22,418 bases of DNA from Verrucomicrobiota bacterium (lineage in GTDB: Bacteria; Verrucomicrobiota; Verrucomicrobiia; Limisphaerales; CAIQOK01): contig JANYDP010000155.1 in NCBI GenBank assembly GCA_025363535.1, positions 1-22,418 on the forward strand, given 5' to 3'. Shown here in pieces: positions 15,580 through 22,418 of this stretch; the stretch's first letter is position 1, and each line of letters begins with the position of its first letter. The notes beneath the pieces are model-generated. The model was not told the origin of the DNA. It searched no databases and worked only from the letters and a program-made list of their open reading frames with translations. A program made the position numbers and the translations under genes.

Positions 15580-16755
15580 TCAAGGATGCGCCGGCCGGTG
15601 CGCGGTCAGGGAATTTACCCGCGCCTGGTAGGAGGTGAAATAGCGGTCGTACGCAAACGGATTGTTTTCGGTCAGCGCGATTTTTTTGACCAGCTCCCGC
15701 TCAAATGCGGGCGTGAGCAGTTCGCTGCGGCCCACCAGCACGCGCACTTGTTGCCGGGGTGCCGGGTCAACGGTCAGCGGCAGAATCCCCGTGGTGACCC
15801 TTTCCGGCACGATCCAAAACGCCCGCAGTCCGGGACGCTCGAAATAACTACGCCACCACGTTTGCAGCATCGCGTCGGCCTCCTTGGGAAACAGTCCCGC
15901 CTGGATCAGCGCGCCGCGCATGGCGGCGTAAACCTCGTGCTCCCAATTTTTCGAGTACACCGGCTCGGCCAGTTTCACGGTGCGGCCCTCCCCGGCCTTC
16001 AAGGGATCGAGCAACGTGAAACTGATTTTGTCTTCGCCGGAAAAATTGAAGACGAGCACCGTGGGAATGGTTTCCGCAGAAAGGTTTTTCAAATGGAGCA
16101 TGTTGTCCTCGGGCAACGTGAACTTCACCGGCAGCGGAAAATTTCCCACGCCGCGATAGAACAGGAACTTTTCCGCCGCGCCGTCCGCCGTGCACACCAG
16201 CGACGAATCGGGCTGGCGCGGATACAGCCAAGTCGGAGTTTCGCCCGGTTTGAAAATGGCCGCGCTGTCGTCTGCCGAGGGCGGCTGGATTCGCACATTC
16301 CATTCGATGCTGCCCTGGTAGCTTTTCGCGAAGTCAATGTCGCCGCCGGTGGCGCCAAACATTTTGAGCACGGGCGCGGGCGGCGGAGTCTCGCCGCCGC
16401 TGCGTTCGGGAAACCACTGGCTGATCGAGCCGCCGTTAAAGCCGACGCGGACGTGCGCCTTGAACGGTTCCTTCGCGTAGAAATAAATCACCGGGGTTTC
16501 CATCTTGATCGTCACGTTGTGGAGCGGGCGCGCATAGCCTTTGGGCTTGGGCGGCATGCCGTCGTGCTGAAGCACAAATCTGGGCAGCGACTCTTCTTCC
16601 CGTTCGAGTCCGGGCAGCAGCACGCCGTCCGAGCCGGAGACGGAGGTGAAAGTGCCCCATTCGTGCACCGAGAAGTCGGGTGAGTCAGCGGCCAGCGCGG
16701 TGAAGTTGGCAGTCGCGAGAGCCATTAGGAGACAATGGAGGCGGATGGTTTTCAT
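15580..16755 (-). CDS. Exported protein of unknown function with HEWGTF motif
   Basis: 391 residues with a signal peptide (MKTIRLHCLLMALATANFTA, cleavage probably after residue 22). The mature protein starts with SPDFSVHEWGTFTSVSGSDG, where HEWGTF (31-36) is striking, and continues with beta-strand-rich segments such as TIKMETPVIYFYAKEPFKAHVRVGF and VLVFNFSGEDKISF. I recall similar HEWGTF-bearing proteins in Planctomycetes, Verrucomicrobia and Myxococcota but know of no defined function. Cys residues are few, and no catalytic triad or metal motif is evident. It ends about 120 bases before the FHA gene start; that gap holds nothing I can identify. The protein is probably periplasmic or surface exposed. 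Confidence 0.8.
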   Translation of the reverse strand: MKTIRLHCLLMALATANFTALAADSPDFSVHEWGTFTSVSGSDGVLLPGLEREEESLPRFVLQHDGMPPKPKGYARPLHNVTIKMETPVIYFYAKEPFKAHVRVGFNGGSISQWFPERSGGETPPPAPVLKMFGATGGDIDFAKSYQGSIEWNVRIQPPSADDSAAIFKPGETPTWLYPRQPDSSLVCTADGAAEKFLFYRGVGNFPLPVKFTLPEDNMLHLKNLSAETIPTVLVFNFSGEDKISFTLLDPLKAGEGRTVKLAEPVYSKNWEHEVYAAMRGALIQAGLFPKEADAMLQTWWRSYFERPGLRAFWIVPERVTTGILPLTVDPAPRQQVRVLVGRSELLTPAFERELVKKIALTENNPFAYDRYFTSYQARVNSLTAHRPAHP

Positions 16756-16840
16756 ACGTTACTTTGCCATGTTGGTTCGACAGTGAAAGCAAACCAATGT
16801 TCAGAATGAGCCAGCCAATCTTCCCCCGGCCAACTGCGGA

Positions 16841-18214
16841 TCAGAGATGCAGGACGTGGAATGCGACCGTGAAATAAATCATGATGCCGGTCACGTCCAC
16901 AAGCGTCGCCACGAACGGTGCGGAACAGGTGGCGGGATCCAGTTTGCAGAAGCGCAGAAAGATCGGGAGCATCGCGCCGATCAAACTGCCCCACAGCACC
17001 ACGCCGACCAGACTGCCGCCAATCGTCAACGCCAGCAGCACGAAATGCGGGCCGTAGTTTTTCAGCCCCAGCCATTGCCACGCAAGGATGCGCAAGAAAC
17101 CCAGGCTGGCCAGCGTGACGCCGAGCAGAAAGCCGGAGGCGAGTTCGCGTTTGAACACGCGCCACCAGTCGCGCAGCTCCACATGCCGCAGCGCCATCGC
17201 GCGGATGATGAGCGTGGTGGCTTGGGAACCGGAATTGCCGCCGCTCGAAAGGATCAGCGGCAGAAAAATCGCGAGGATGGCCGCCTTCTCGATTTCGGTT
17301 TCAAAATAACCCATCGCGGTGGAGGTGAACATTTCGCTCACGAACAAAATGGACAGCCACGGCGCGCGTTTCTTGAGCATGTCCCACAGGCCGATCTTGA
17401 GATACGGCGCGTCGAGCGCGTCCATGCCGCCGAGTTTTTGGATGTCCTCGGTCGCCTCGCGTTCGGCGAGATCCAGCACGTCATCCACGGTGATCACGCC
17501 GACGATCACGTCCTTGCTGTCCACGACGGGCAGGATGGTCACGTCATATTTCTTGAACGCGGCGATGGCGGTTTCCTGGTCGGCGGTGGCGTGGAGCGCG
17601 AGGTTCTGATTTTGCAGCAGCTCGGTCACGGGGGTGTCGGCATCGGCCACCACCAGATCCCGGAGACGGAGGAAGTCCACCAGCCGGCTTTTTTCATCCA
17701 CCACGTAGAGTTGATTGACGGCGGCGCGCTTGTCTTTTTCGTGGCGCAAGTGTTCGAGCACTTCGGCCACGGTCCAGGTCTGTTTGACCGCCACGTATTC
17801 GGGCGTCATGCGCCGGCCGATGGAATCCTTCGGGTAGCCGAGCAGATTGGTGGCGATCTTCCGCTCCTCCGGCTTGAGCAGGGCGAGCAGTTTTTGGGTG
17901 ACCGCCGAGGGCAGTTCCTCCAACAGCGCGGTGCGGTCGTCGGGCGAAAGGTCGTTGAGAATGCCCGCCACTTCCTCCGTGCCCATGGCGAGGAGCGTCT
18001 GCTCCTGGTCTTCGCGCGGGAGATATTCAAACACCTCGGCTGCGAGATCGTGCGGCAGCAACCGCAACAGCACGGCCTCATCGCCGGGCTTGAGATCCAC
18101 AAAAATCTCGGCGACGTCTGGCGCGGGAAAGTCGCAGAGAATCTCACGCAACTGCGTGAAATTGCGCTGACGGATCAATTCCTTCAGTTCGGGGGCGAGC
18201 AGGTTGCCGATCAT
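16841..18214 (-). CDS. mgtE: Magnesium transporter MgtE
   Basis: Homodimeric Mg2+ channel gated by intracellular Mg2+. From ATG 18214 the protein is 457 residues: an N-terminal superhelical domain (about 1-125, repeats such as EVFEYLPREDQ and EEVAGILNDLSPDDR), paired CBS domains (about 135-255, with VNQLYVVDEKSRLVDFLRL and VTILPVVDSKDVIVGVITVD), then a plug helix and five membrane helices. The signature PLILSSGGNSGSQATTL in the first transmembrane region is intact. A TTG three codons earlier is an alternative start. It is divergent from an mgtA-type ATPase gene across a 157-bp gap, so the cell could use a channel at normal Mg2+ and a pump at low Mg2+. Confidence 0.95.
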   Translation of the reverse strand: MIGNLLAPELKELIRQRNFTQLREILCDFPAPDVAEIFVDLKPGDEAVLLRLLPHDLAAEVFEYLPREDQEQTLLAMGTEEVAGILNDLSPDDRTALLEELPSAVTQKLLALLKPEERKIATNLLGYPKDSIGRRMTPEYVAVKQTWTVAEVLEHLRHEKDKRAAVNQLYVVDEKSRLVDFLRLRDLVVADADTPVTELLQNQNLALHATADQETAIAAFKKYDVTILPVVDSKDVIVGVITVDDVLDLAEREATEDIQKLGGMDALDAPYLKIGLWDMLKKRAPWLSILFVSEMFTSTAMGYFETEIEKAAILAIFLPLILSSGGNSGSQATTLIIRAMALRHVELRDWWRVFKRELASGFLLGVTLASLGFLRILAWQWLGLKNYGPHFVLLALTIGGSLVGVVLWGSLIGAMLPIFLRFCKLDPATCSAPFVATLVDVTGIMIYFTVAFHVLHL

Positions 18215-18270
18215 TCCCGGCAATCAACCTTATTTTCCCATTTTCAGCAAAACAAGAAACCTGCACGGAA

Positions 18271-18285
18271 CACATAAATTATGTG
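18271..18285. promoter_or_regulatory. 15-nt palindrome between divergent Mg2+ transporter genes
   Basis: CACATAAATTATGTG is a perfect inverted repeat of 7-bp half-sites around a single central base. It lies 57 bases from the mgtE start and 87 bases before the mgtA start, the only clear operator-like site in the gap. A dimeric repressor or activator is plausible; its identity is unknown. Confidence 0.5.
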
Positions 18286-18292
18286 CATCAGA

Positions 18293-18342
18293 GCTTGCGG
18301 CTGCCAACAATTTGGCGACACTTGCACGCAAGCTTGGCAAGC
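18293..18342 (+). promoter_or_regulatory. Possible mutually exclusive hairpins in the mgtA leader
   Basis: GCCAA (18303-18307) can pair with TTGGC at 18312-18316 (loop CAAT) inside an outer helix GCTTGCG/CGCAAGC (18293-18299 with 18327-18333). It can also pair with a second TTGGC at 18334-18338, with GCTT/AAGC extending the helix. The two folds exclude each other. The stems are short and no ligand motif is seen; it does not match the M-box riboswitch. Confidence 0.3.
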
Positions 18343-18371
18343 AATTACAAATCGCAGCCAAACTCTCAACT

Positions 18372-21023
18372 ATGGCCGGACCAACTGTTTCAACCAATCA
18401 GCGCGACAATGATCTTCTGCGTGACGCCGCCGCGCAGGAAACTGGCGTCGTGCTGCAAAACCTCAGCACCTCCGTCACCGGCCTCACCGAGGACGAAGCG
18501 GCTGCGCGCCTGTTGAAATACGGCCCGAACGAAGTCGCGCAGGAAAGAAAGCACGAGTGGCTGCACCGGCTTTGGGTGGCCGTCCGTAACCCGCTGGTCA
18601 TTTTGCTGACCGTGCTTGCGACGGTCTCGTATGCGACCGGCGATGCCCGCGCTGGAACCGTGATGCTGCTGATGGTCGTGCTCGGCGTCACGCTGCGGTT
18701 TGTGCAGGAGACCAAGGCCAACACCGCTGCCGCCAAACTCAAGGCGATGATCAAAGTCACCGCCACCGTCGTGCGCGACGGGCAGGCCAAGGAAATTCCC
18801 CTTCAGCAACTGGTGCCCGGCGACATCGTGAAACTCTCGGCGGGCGACATGATCCCCGGCGACGTGCGGCTGATCGCAGCCAAAGATTTGTTCATCATCC
18901 AAGGCACGCTCACGGGCGAATCTTTGCCGGTGGAAAAATCGGACGCGCGGGATGCGCGAACCAACATCTCATCCATCGAGCACACCAACATCTGTTTCCT
19001 GGGCACGAGCGTGGAAAGCGGCGCAGCCACGGCGGTCATCGTGGCGACCGGCCCGCAGACTTATTTCGGCAAGATGGCCAGCAGTCTCGCCGGCCAGCAA
19101 GTCGAGACCGCCTTCGACAAAGGTGTTAAAAAATACGTCTGGTTGATGCTCTCGTTCATGCTGGTGATGGTGCCGATGGTTTTCCTCATCAACGGGCTGT
19201 TCAAGCACAACTGGAAAGACGCCTTTTTCTTCGCGATGGCAGTTGCGGTCGGCCTCACACCGGAAATGTTGCCGATGATCGTTTCCGTCTGCCTCTCGAA
19301 GGGCGCGCTGGCGATGTCGAAGAAAAAAGTCATCGTCAAAAAACTCAACTCCATCCAGAACTTCGGTGCGATGGATGTGCTCTGCACGGACAAGACCGGC
19401 ACGCTGACGATTGACCATGTGATCCTTGAACTGCACGTGGACGTTTTCAAAAATGAAAGCGAGGCCGTGCTGCGCGACGCCTACCTCATCAGCCATTTTC
19501 AAACCGGGTTGAAAAACGTCCTCGACCGCGCAGTGTTGAAATACAAGGAGCTGCATGGCGAACTCGGCATCGACAAATACAAGATGGTGGACGAAATCCC
19601 GTTCGACTTTTCGCGGCGCATGATGTCCGTCGCCATCGAAGGGCCGGATGGCGAACGTCAATTGCTCACCAAAGGCGCGCCCGAAGCCGTGTTCGCGAAA
19701 TGCACGCACTTCGAGAGCGACGCAGAAATCCTGCCGATGGAGCCGATTCTTGTCGGCGACCTCGTGCAGCAGGTCAATGAATTGAGCGAGGACGGTTTCC
19801 GCGTGCTCGCCGTGGCCACGAAAAAACTCGGCGCGCAAACCACGTTCACCAAGGCCGACGAAAGCGAACTGGTTTTGACCGGCTACCTCGCGTTCCTCGA
19901 TCCGCCGAAGGATTCCGCCGCCAAGGCCATCACCGCGCTGCGGCAAAACGGCGTCACGGTGAAAGTGCTGACCGGCGACAATGACCTCGTCACGCGCAAG
20001 GTGTGCAGCGAAGTCGGCATCCACGCGGAAAAGATTTTGCTCGGCAGCCAGGTGGAAAAGCTGACGGACGACGAACTCGCCAAGGAAGTCGAGGCGACGG
20101 ACGTGTTCGCGCGCCTTTCGCCCGCGCACAAAAAGCGCGTCGTGCAGGCGCTGCAACGCAACAAGCACGTCGTCGGTTTCATGGGCGACGGCATCAACGA
20201 CGCGCCGGCATTGCGCGCCGCCGACGTGGGCATCTCCGTGGACACCGCCGTGGATATCGCCAAGGAATCCGCCGACATGATTCTGCTGGAGAAGGATTTG
20301 ATGGTGTTGGAGGAAGGCGTGCTCGAAGGCCGCAAGGTGTTCGTGAACATTTTGAAATACATCCGCATGGGTGCCAGCTCTAACTTCGGCAACATGTTCA
20401 GCGTGCTCGGCGCCAGCGCGTGGCTGCCCTTTCTGCCAATGCAGCCCATCCAGGTGCTCACGAACAACCTGCTTTATGATTTTTCGCAGGTGCCGATTCC
20501 GACGGACAACGTCGGTTCGGCCATCATCTCGAAGCCGCGCCCGTGGCACATGGGGGAAATCTCGCGGTTCATCATGTTCATCGGCCCGATCAGTTCCATT
20601 TTCGATTACACCACCTACGCGTTGATGTGGTTTGTCTTCAAATGCAACAACCTGGTCTTAGCCGCGCCGCCGGAACTGGCCGCGCGTTTTGCCCATCCCG
20701 CCGACACGGATCACACTTACGCCGCCGCGTTGTTCAGCACCGGCTGGTTCGTTGAATCGCTCATGACGCAGACGCTCATCGTCCACGTCATCCGCACCAA
20801 CCAGATTCCGTTCATTCAGTCGCGCGCGAGCTGGCAGTTGACGCTGACGACGTTTGCCATCATGGGTATTGGTGCGTTCCTGCCGTATTCGCTGCTGGCG
20901 CAGTATCTGGGATTTGTGCCGCTGCCGTGGCAGTTCTGGCCGCTCCTGTTGCTCACGCTGGTTTGCTACGTCGGCCTGACGCAGGTCATCAAGGCCTGGC
21001 TGATTCGCAAGTCGTGGGTTTGA
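18372..21023 (+). CDS. mgtA: Magnesium-translocating P-type ATPase
   Basis: P3B-type ATPase that imports Mg2+. From ATG 18372 the protein is 883 residues, normal for MgtA. It has the actuator motif TGES (181-184), the family-specific membrane motif GLTPEMLPMIV (294-304), the phosphorylation site DKTGTLT with Asp340, the nucleotide-domain KGAPE, the hinge TGDN and MGDGINDAPAL (Gly605-Asp610 in GDGIND). Membrane helices at the N- and C-terminal ends are as in MgtA. The frame stays open 56 codons upstream, across the mgtE start, but that stretch is compositionally unlike MgtA and overlaps the mgtE start region, so the shorter start is chosen. Start context is CAACTATGG, no Shine-Dalgarno. Confidence 0.94.
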   Translation: MAGPTVSTNQRDNDLLRDAAAQETGVVLQNLSTSVTGLTEDEAAARLLKYGPNEVAQERKHEWLHRLWVAVRNPLVILLTVLATVSYATGDARAGTVMLLMVVLGVTLRFVQETKANTAAAKLKAMIKVTATVVRDGQAKEIPLQQLVPGDIVKLSAGDMIPGDVRLIAAKDLFIIQGTLTGESLPVEKSDARDARTNISSIEHTNICFLGTSVESGAATAVIVATGPQTYFGKMASSLAGQQVETAFDKGVKKYVWLMLSFMLVMVPMVFLINGLFKHNWKDAFFFAMAVAVGLTPEMLPMIVSVCLSKGALAMSKKKVIVKKLNSIQNFGAMDVLCTDKTGTLTIDHVILELHVDVFKNESEAVLRDAYLISHFQTGLKNVLDRAVLKYKELHGELGIDKYKMVDEIPFDFSRRMMSVAIEGPDGERQLLTKGAPEAVFAKCTHFESDAEILPMEPILVGDLVQQVNELSEDGFRVLAVATKKLGAQTTFTKADESELVLTGYLAFLDPPKDSAAKAITALRQNGVTVKVLTGDNDLVTRKVCSEVGIHAEKILLGSQVEKLTDDELAKEVEATDVFARLSPAHKKRVVQALQRNKHVVGFMGDGINDAPALRAADVGISVDTAVDIAKESADMILLEKDLMVLEEGVLEGRKVFVNILKYIRMGASSNFGNMFSVLGASAWLPFLPMQPIQVLTNNLLYDFSQVPIPTDNVGSAIISKPRPWHMGEISRFIMFIGPISSIFDYTTYALMWFVFKCNNLVLAAPPELAARFAHPADTDHTYAAALFSTGWFVESLMTQTLIVHVIRTNQIPFIQSRASWQLTLTTFAIMGIGAFLPYSLLAQYLGFVPLPWQFWPLLLLTLVCYVGLTQVIKAWLIRKSWV

Positions 21024-21040
21024 AAATCCGGGTAATTTTT

Positions 21041-21100
21041 TTTATTGTCCGAAAATTGCCGGTGATTTTCCGCTCGCGTTTGAGCGGGCATTTATTGTCC
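21041..21100 (+). repeat. Direct repeat flanking two hairpins after mgtA
   Basis: TTTATTGTCC occurs at 21041-21050 and 21091-21100. Between them two hairpins abut: GAAAAT/ATTTTC (21051-21056 with 21065-21070) and CCGCTC/GAGCGG (21070-21075 with 21082-21087). The first copy follows a T8 tract. It may include the mgtA terminator, although no classic hairpin-plus-T run in the right order is seen. Confidence 0.4.
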
Positions 21101-21128
21101 AACTCGTAACCAGTCAAAAATAAAAACT

Positions 21129-21916
21129 ATGAAAAAATCACTCCTCCTGCTCACGTTTGCCATCGCCAGTCTGGCCACCTTAGCCGCCCACGCCCAACCC
21201 GGCCCGCGTGGTCGCGGCCTGGGCGGTCCGCCGGCCGGGCCGCAGTTCGGCGGCGACCTGGGAAAATTTTTGGCGAACACCAGGCGTTCACGGCCAACCT
21301 GGAATTCCACATGACCTCCAGCAACGCCACTGAGTCCACCACAATGCCGGGCAAGCTCGCCTATCTCAACGGCAAATCCCGTTTTGAAATGAATCTTGCC
21401 GAAATGAAGAGCGCCCAGATGCCAACCGGTGCCGCCGCGCAGATGAAAGAAATGGGGATGGATACAACCGTCGCCATCAGCCGGCCCGACAAAAAGACCA
21501 CCTGCCTCGTTTATCCGGGAATGCAATCGTACGTGGAAAGTCCGATTCGCGACGCCGAATCCGCCCGGCCAGAATCCGACTTCACCATCAAGGTCACCAA
21601 AATCGGAAAAGAAACCTTGGCAGGCCATGAGTGCGTGAAAAACAAAGTGGTCTCCACGGACAAGGAAGGGAAAACGCACGATTCCACCGAGTGGAACGCA
21701 ACCGATTTGAAAAATTTTCCGATCAAGATTGAAACCACTGAGGCGGGGAGTTCAGTCGTCATGCTGTTCAAGGACGTCAGCTTCACCAAACCCGAGGCGG
21801 CGCAATTTGAACCGCCGGCGGACTTCACCAAATACGACAGCATGATGGGCATGATGCGGGATCAGATGATGAAGCGCATGGGCGGTGCGGGCGGTTTCGC
21901 CCCGCCGGGACAATAA
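21129..21916 (+). pseudogene. Small secreted protein gene (DUF4412/LolA-like), single-base frameshift
   Basis: The first frame (21129-21314) encodes a clear signal peptide, MKKSLLLLTFAIASLATLAA, then QPGPRGRGLGGPPAGPQFGG. It meets a stop after FLANTRRSRPTWNST. The frame one base back is open through the junction as KIFGEHQAFTANLEFHM, then MTSSNATESTTMPGKLAYLN to the stop at 21916. Adding one base in the run AAAATTTTT (21263-21271) restores one continuous secreted protein of about 262 residues. The mature part, with repeated beta-strands and a C-terminal DQMMKRMGG/GFAPPGQ tail, resembles DUF4412 or LolA-like outer-membrane/lipoprotein-carrier proteins; this call is tentative. The ATG at 21311 lies inside the coding part and lacks a signal peptide, so a separate second gene is less likely. 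Start context AAACTATG. Confidence 0.75.
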
Positions 21917-22001
21917 ATCATTTCCTGCCCCGCTCCGGCGACGGAAAAATTTTGGGCGATCCGCGCTCAAGCTCCGCCCCGCTCCTGCCGATGGCAGGTG
22001 T

Positions 22002-22202
22002 ATGAATGTCTCCGGCCAGTCCGCCACCTCGCTGCTCGACAGCGTCCTGAACGCGCAAACCACGCGCGTGGACATGGGCGTCGCCGTCCTCAAAAAAGCG
22101 CTGGACGCCGACAAACAGGAAGGTGCGGCGATGGTTCAAATGCTGGAACAAGCCTCAATCCGGCCCGGCGAAAAAGGCCAGCTCCTCGACACCTACGCCT
22201 AA
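22002..22202 (+). CDS. YjfB-like small protein
   Basis: 66-residue protein beginning MNVSGQSATSLLDSVLNAQT, with the core VGVAVLKKALDADKQEG-like segment (MGVAVLKKALDADKQEGAA at 25-43) and the ending GEKGQLLDTYA. This matches the YjfB (putative motility protein) pattern of a hydrophobic AVLKKAxDxQ helix and a terminal G-D-Y-A. The family function is not established. No flagellar genes are nearby. Another reading frame start 39 codons upstream is rejected because the family length fits the ATG at 22002. A 6-bp hairpin (CCTGCC/GGCAGG, 21984-21998) sits just before the start and would pair the AGG nearest the ATG. Confidence 0.7.
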   Translation: MNVSGQSATSLLDSVLNAQTTRVDMGVAVLKKALDADKQEGAAMVQMLEQASIRPGEKGQLLDTYA

Positions 22203-22298
22203 TCGTTCCAGCGGTCAGCCCCACTTCTCTGGTTCAACGGCACACGGTTCGGCCCGGTGCAACAGTTTATTGAGGCTCTCGTATAATTGAGTGACGGG

Positions 22299-22396
22299 GC
22301 GCGACCTTCAGGTCGCTTCACCGCCCGCCAGCACGAAGCCGTCAAAAATCCCGGCCCGCTGGCAGTTGGTGAGGTGAAGCGGCGTGAACGCCGCGC
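22299..22396. repeat. Two-armed inverted repeat with covarying hairpins
   Basis: Arm 1 (22299-22322) and the reverse complement of arm 2 (22373-22396) match at 20 of 24 positions. Each arm folds as a 7-bp stem with a two-base loop: GCGACCT/AGGTCGC and GCGGCGT/ACGCCGC. All four differences between arms are two compensatory base-pair changes. The spacer (22323-22372) also has a CCGCCAGC/GCTGGC complement pair. The rest of the end of the window (22203-22298 and 22397-22418) holds no gene I can support. Confidence 0.8.
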
Positions 22397-22418
22397 TCCG
22401 CTCCGGCTCGTTCCGCGT

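Noticed and set aside
16847..18277. Open frame of over 470 codons antisense to mgtE
   Set aside because: It is a high-GC shadow: its protein is rich in His, Arg, Gly and Gln with no family signature, whereas the opposite strand encodes a complete MgtE.
18204..18371. In-frame 56-codon N-terminal extension of mgtA
   Set aside because: It crosses the start of mgtE and the palindrome and has no similarity to MgtA N-termini; open by chance.
18215..18371. M-box magnesium riboswitch upstream of mgtA
   Set aside because: The gap is too short and shows none of the conserved M-box helices I would expect; only short competing hairpins are seen.
18969..20549. Open frame of over 500 codons antisense to mgtA
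   Set aside because: Low-information His/Arg/Val-rich sequence opposite a fully recognisable P-type ATPase with all catalytic motifs.
21263..21271. Programmed -1 ribosomal frameshift in the secreted protein gene
   Set aside because: The run does not fit the X XXY YYZ slippery heptamer in the reading frame and no downstream stimulator is evident; a one-base deletion or read error is simpler.
1..22418. tRNA genes, CRISPR arrays, prophage or insertion sequences
   Set aside because: No cloverleaf-like sequence, no regularly spaced direct repeats with unique spacers, and no transposase, integrase or phage gene found; the repeats present are short intergenic elements.

Overview
The window is an ordinary chromosomal stretch of a moderately GC-rich, Gram-negative-type bacterium. 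The best guess is Verrucomicrobiota (Limisphaerales/Pedosphaera-like). The reasons are the mix of paralogous xylose-isomerase-like TIM-barrel proteins, a Gfo/Idh/MocA dehydrogenase and a PhyH dioxygenase, a ClpC-like N-domain, many palindromic and heptamer intergenic repeats, and the near absence of Shine-Dalgarno motifs. The phylum is an inference; no rRNA or tRNA is present to confirm it.

Layout. (1) 1-3.9 kb: the 3' end of an LTXXQ-like periplasmic protein, purD (minus), an exported FKBP-type peptidyl-prolyl isomerase with a textbook terminator, and an RlmI-like rRNA methyltransferase (minus). (2) 4.3-9.7 kb: a minus-strand run of two xylose-isomerase-like proteins, a Gfo/Idh/MocA oxidoreductase fused to a ClpC-type N-domain, a phytanoyl-CoA-dioxygenase-family protein and a YihX-like HAD phosphatase. 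Several gaps carry palindromic repeats. (3) 9.8-12.8 kb: SRP 4.5S RNA, dnaX, ybaB and recR, all minus, in the order known from Bacillus. Each gap holds a different tandem repeat with a 7-nt unit. (4) 12.9-16.8 kb: an M48 metalloprotease with a membrane anchor, an FHA/zinc-finger/multi-pass membrane protein, and an exported protein of unknown function with an HEWGTF motif. (5) 16.8-21.0 kb: two magnesium transporters, mgtE and an mgtA-type P-ATPase, divergently transcribed from a 157-bp gap with a perfect 15-nt palindrome and a possible two-state leader hairpin. (6) 21.1-22.4 kb: a small secreted protein gene broken by a single-base frameshift, a 66-aa YjfB-like protein, and a two-armed hairpin repeat at the edge.

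The most unusual points are the dehydrogenase/ClpC-N-domain fusion, the family of two-armed inverted repeats whose arms differ mostly by base-pair-preserving changes, and the period-7 repeats in every gap of the dnaX operon. I see no prophage, CRISPR array, tRNA, transposase or clear defence system.
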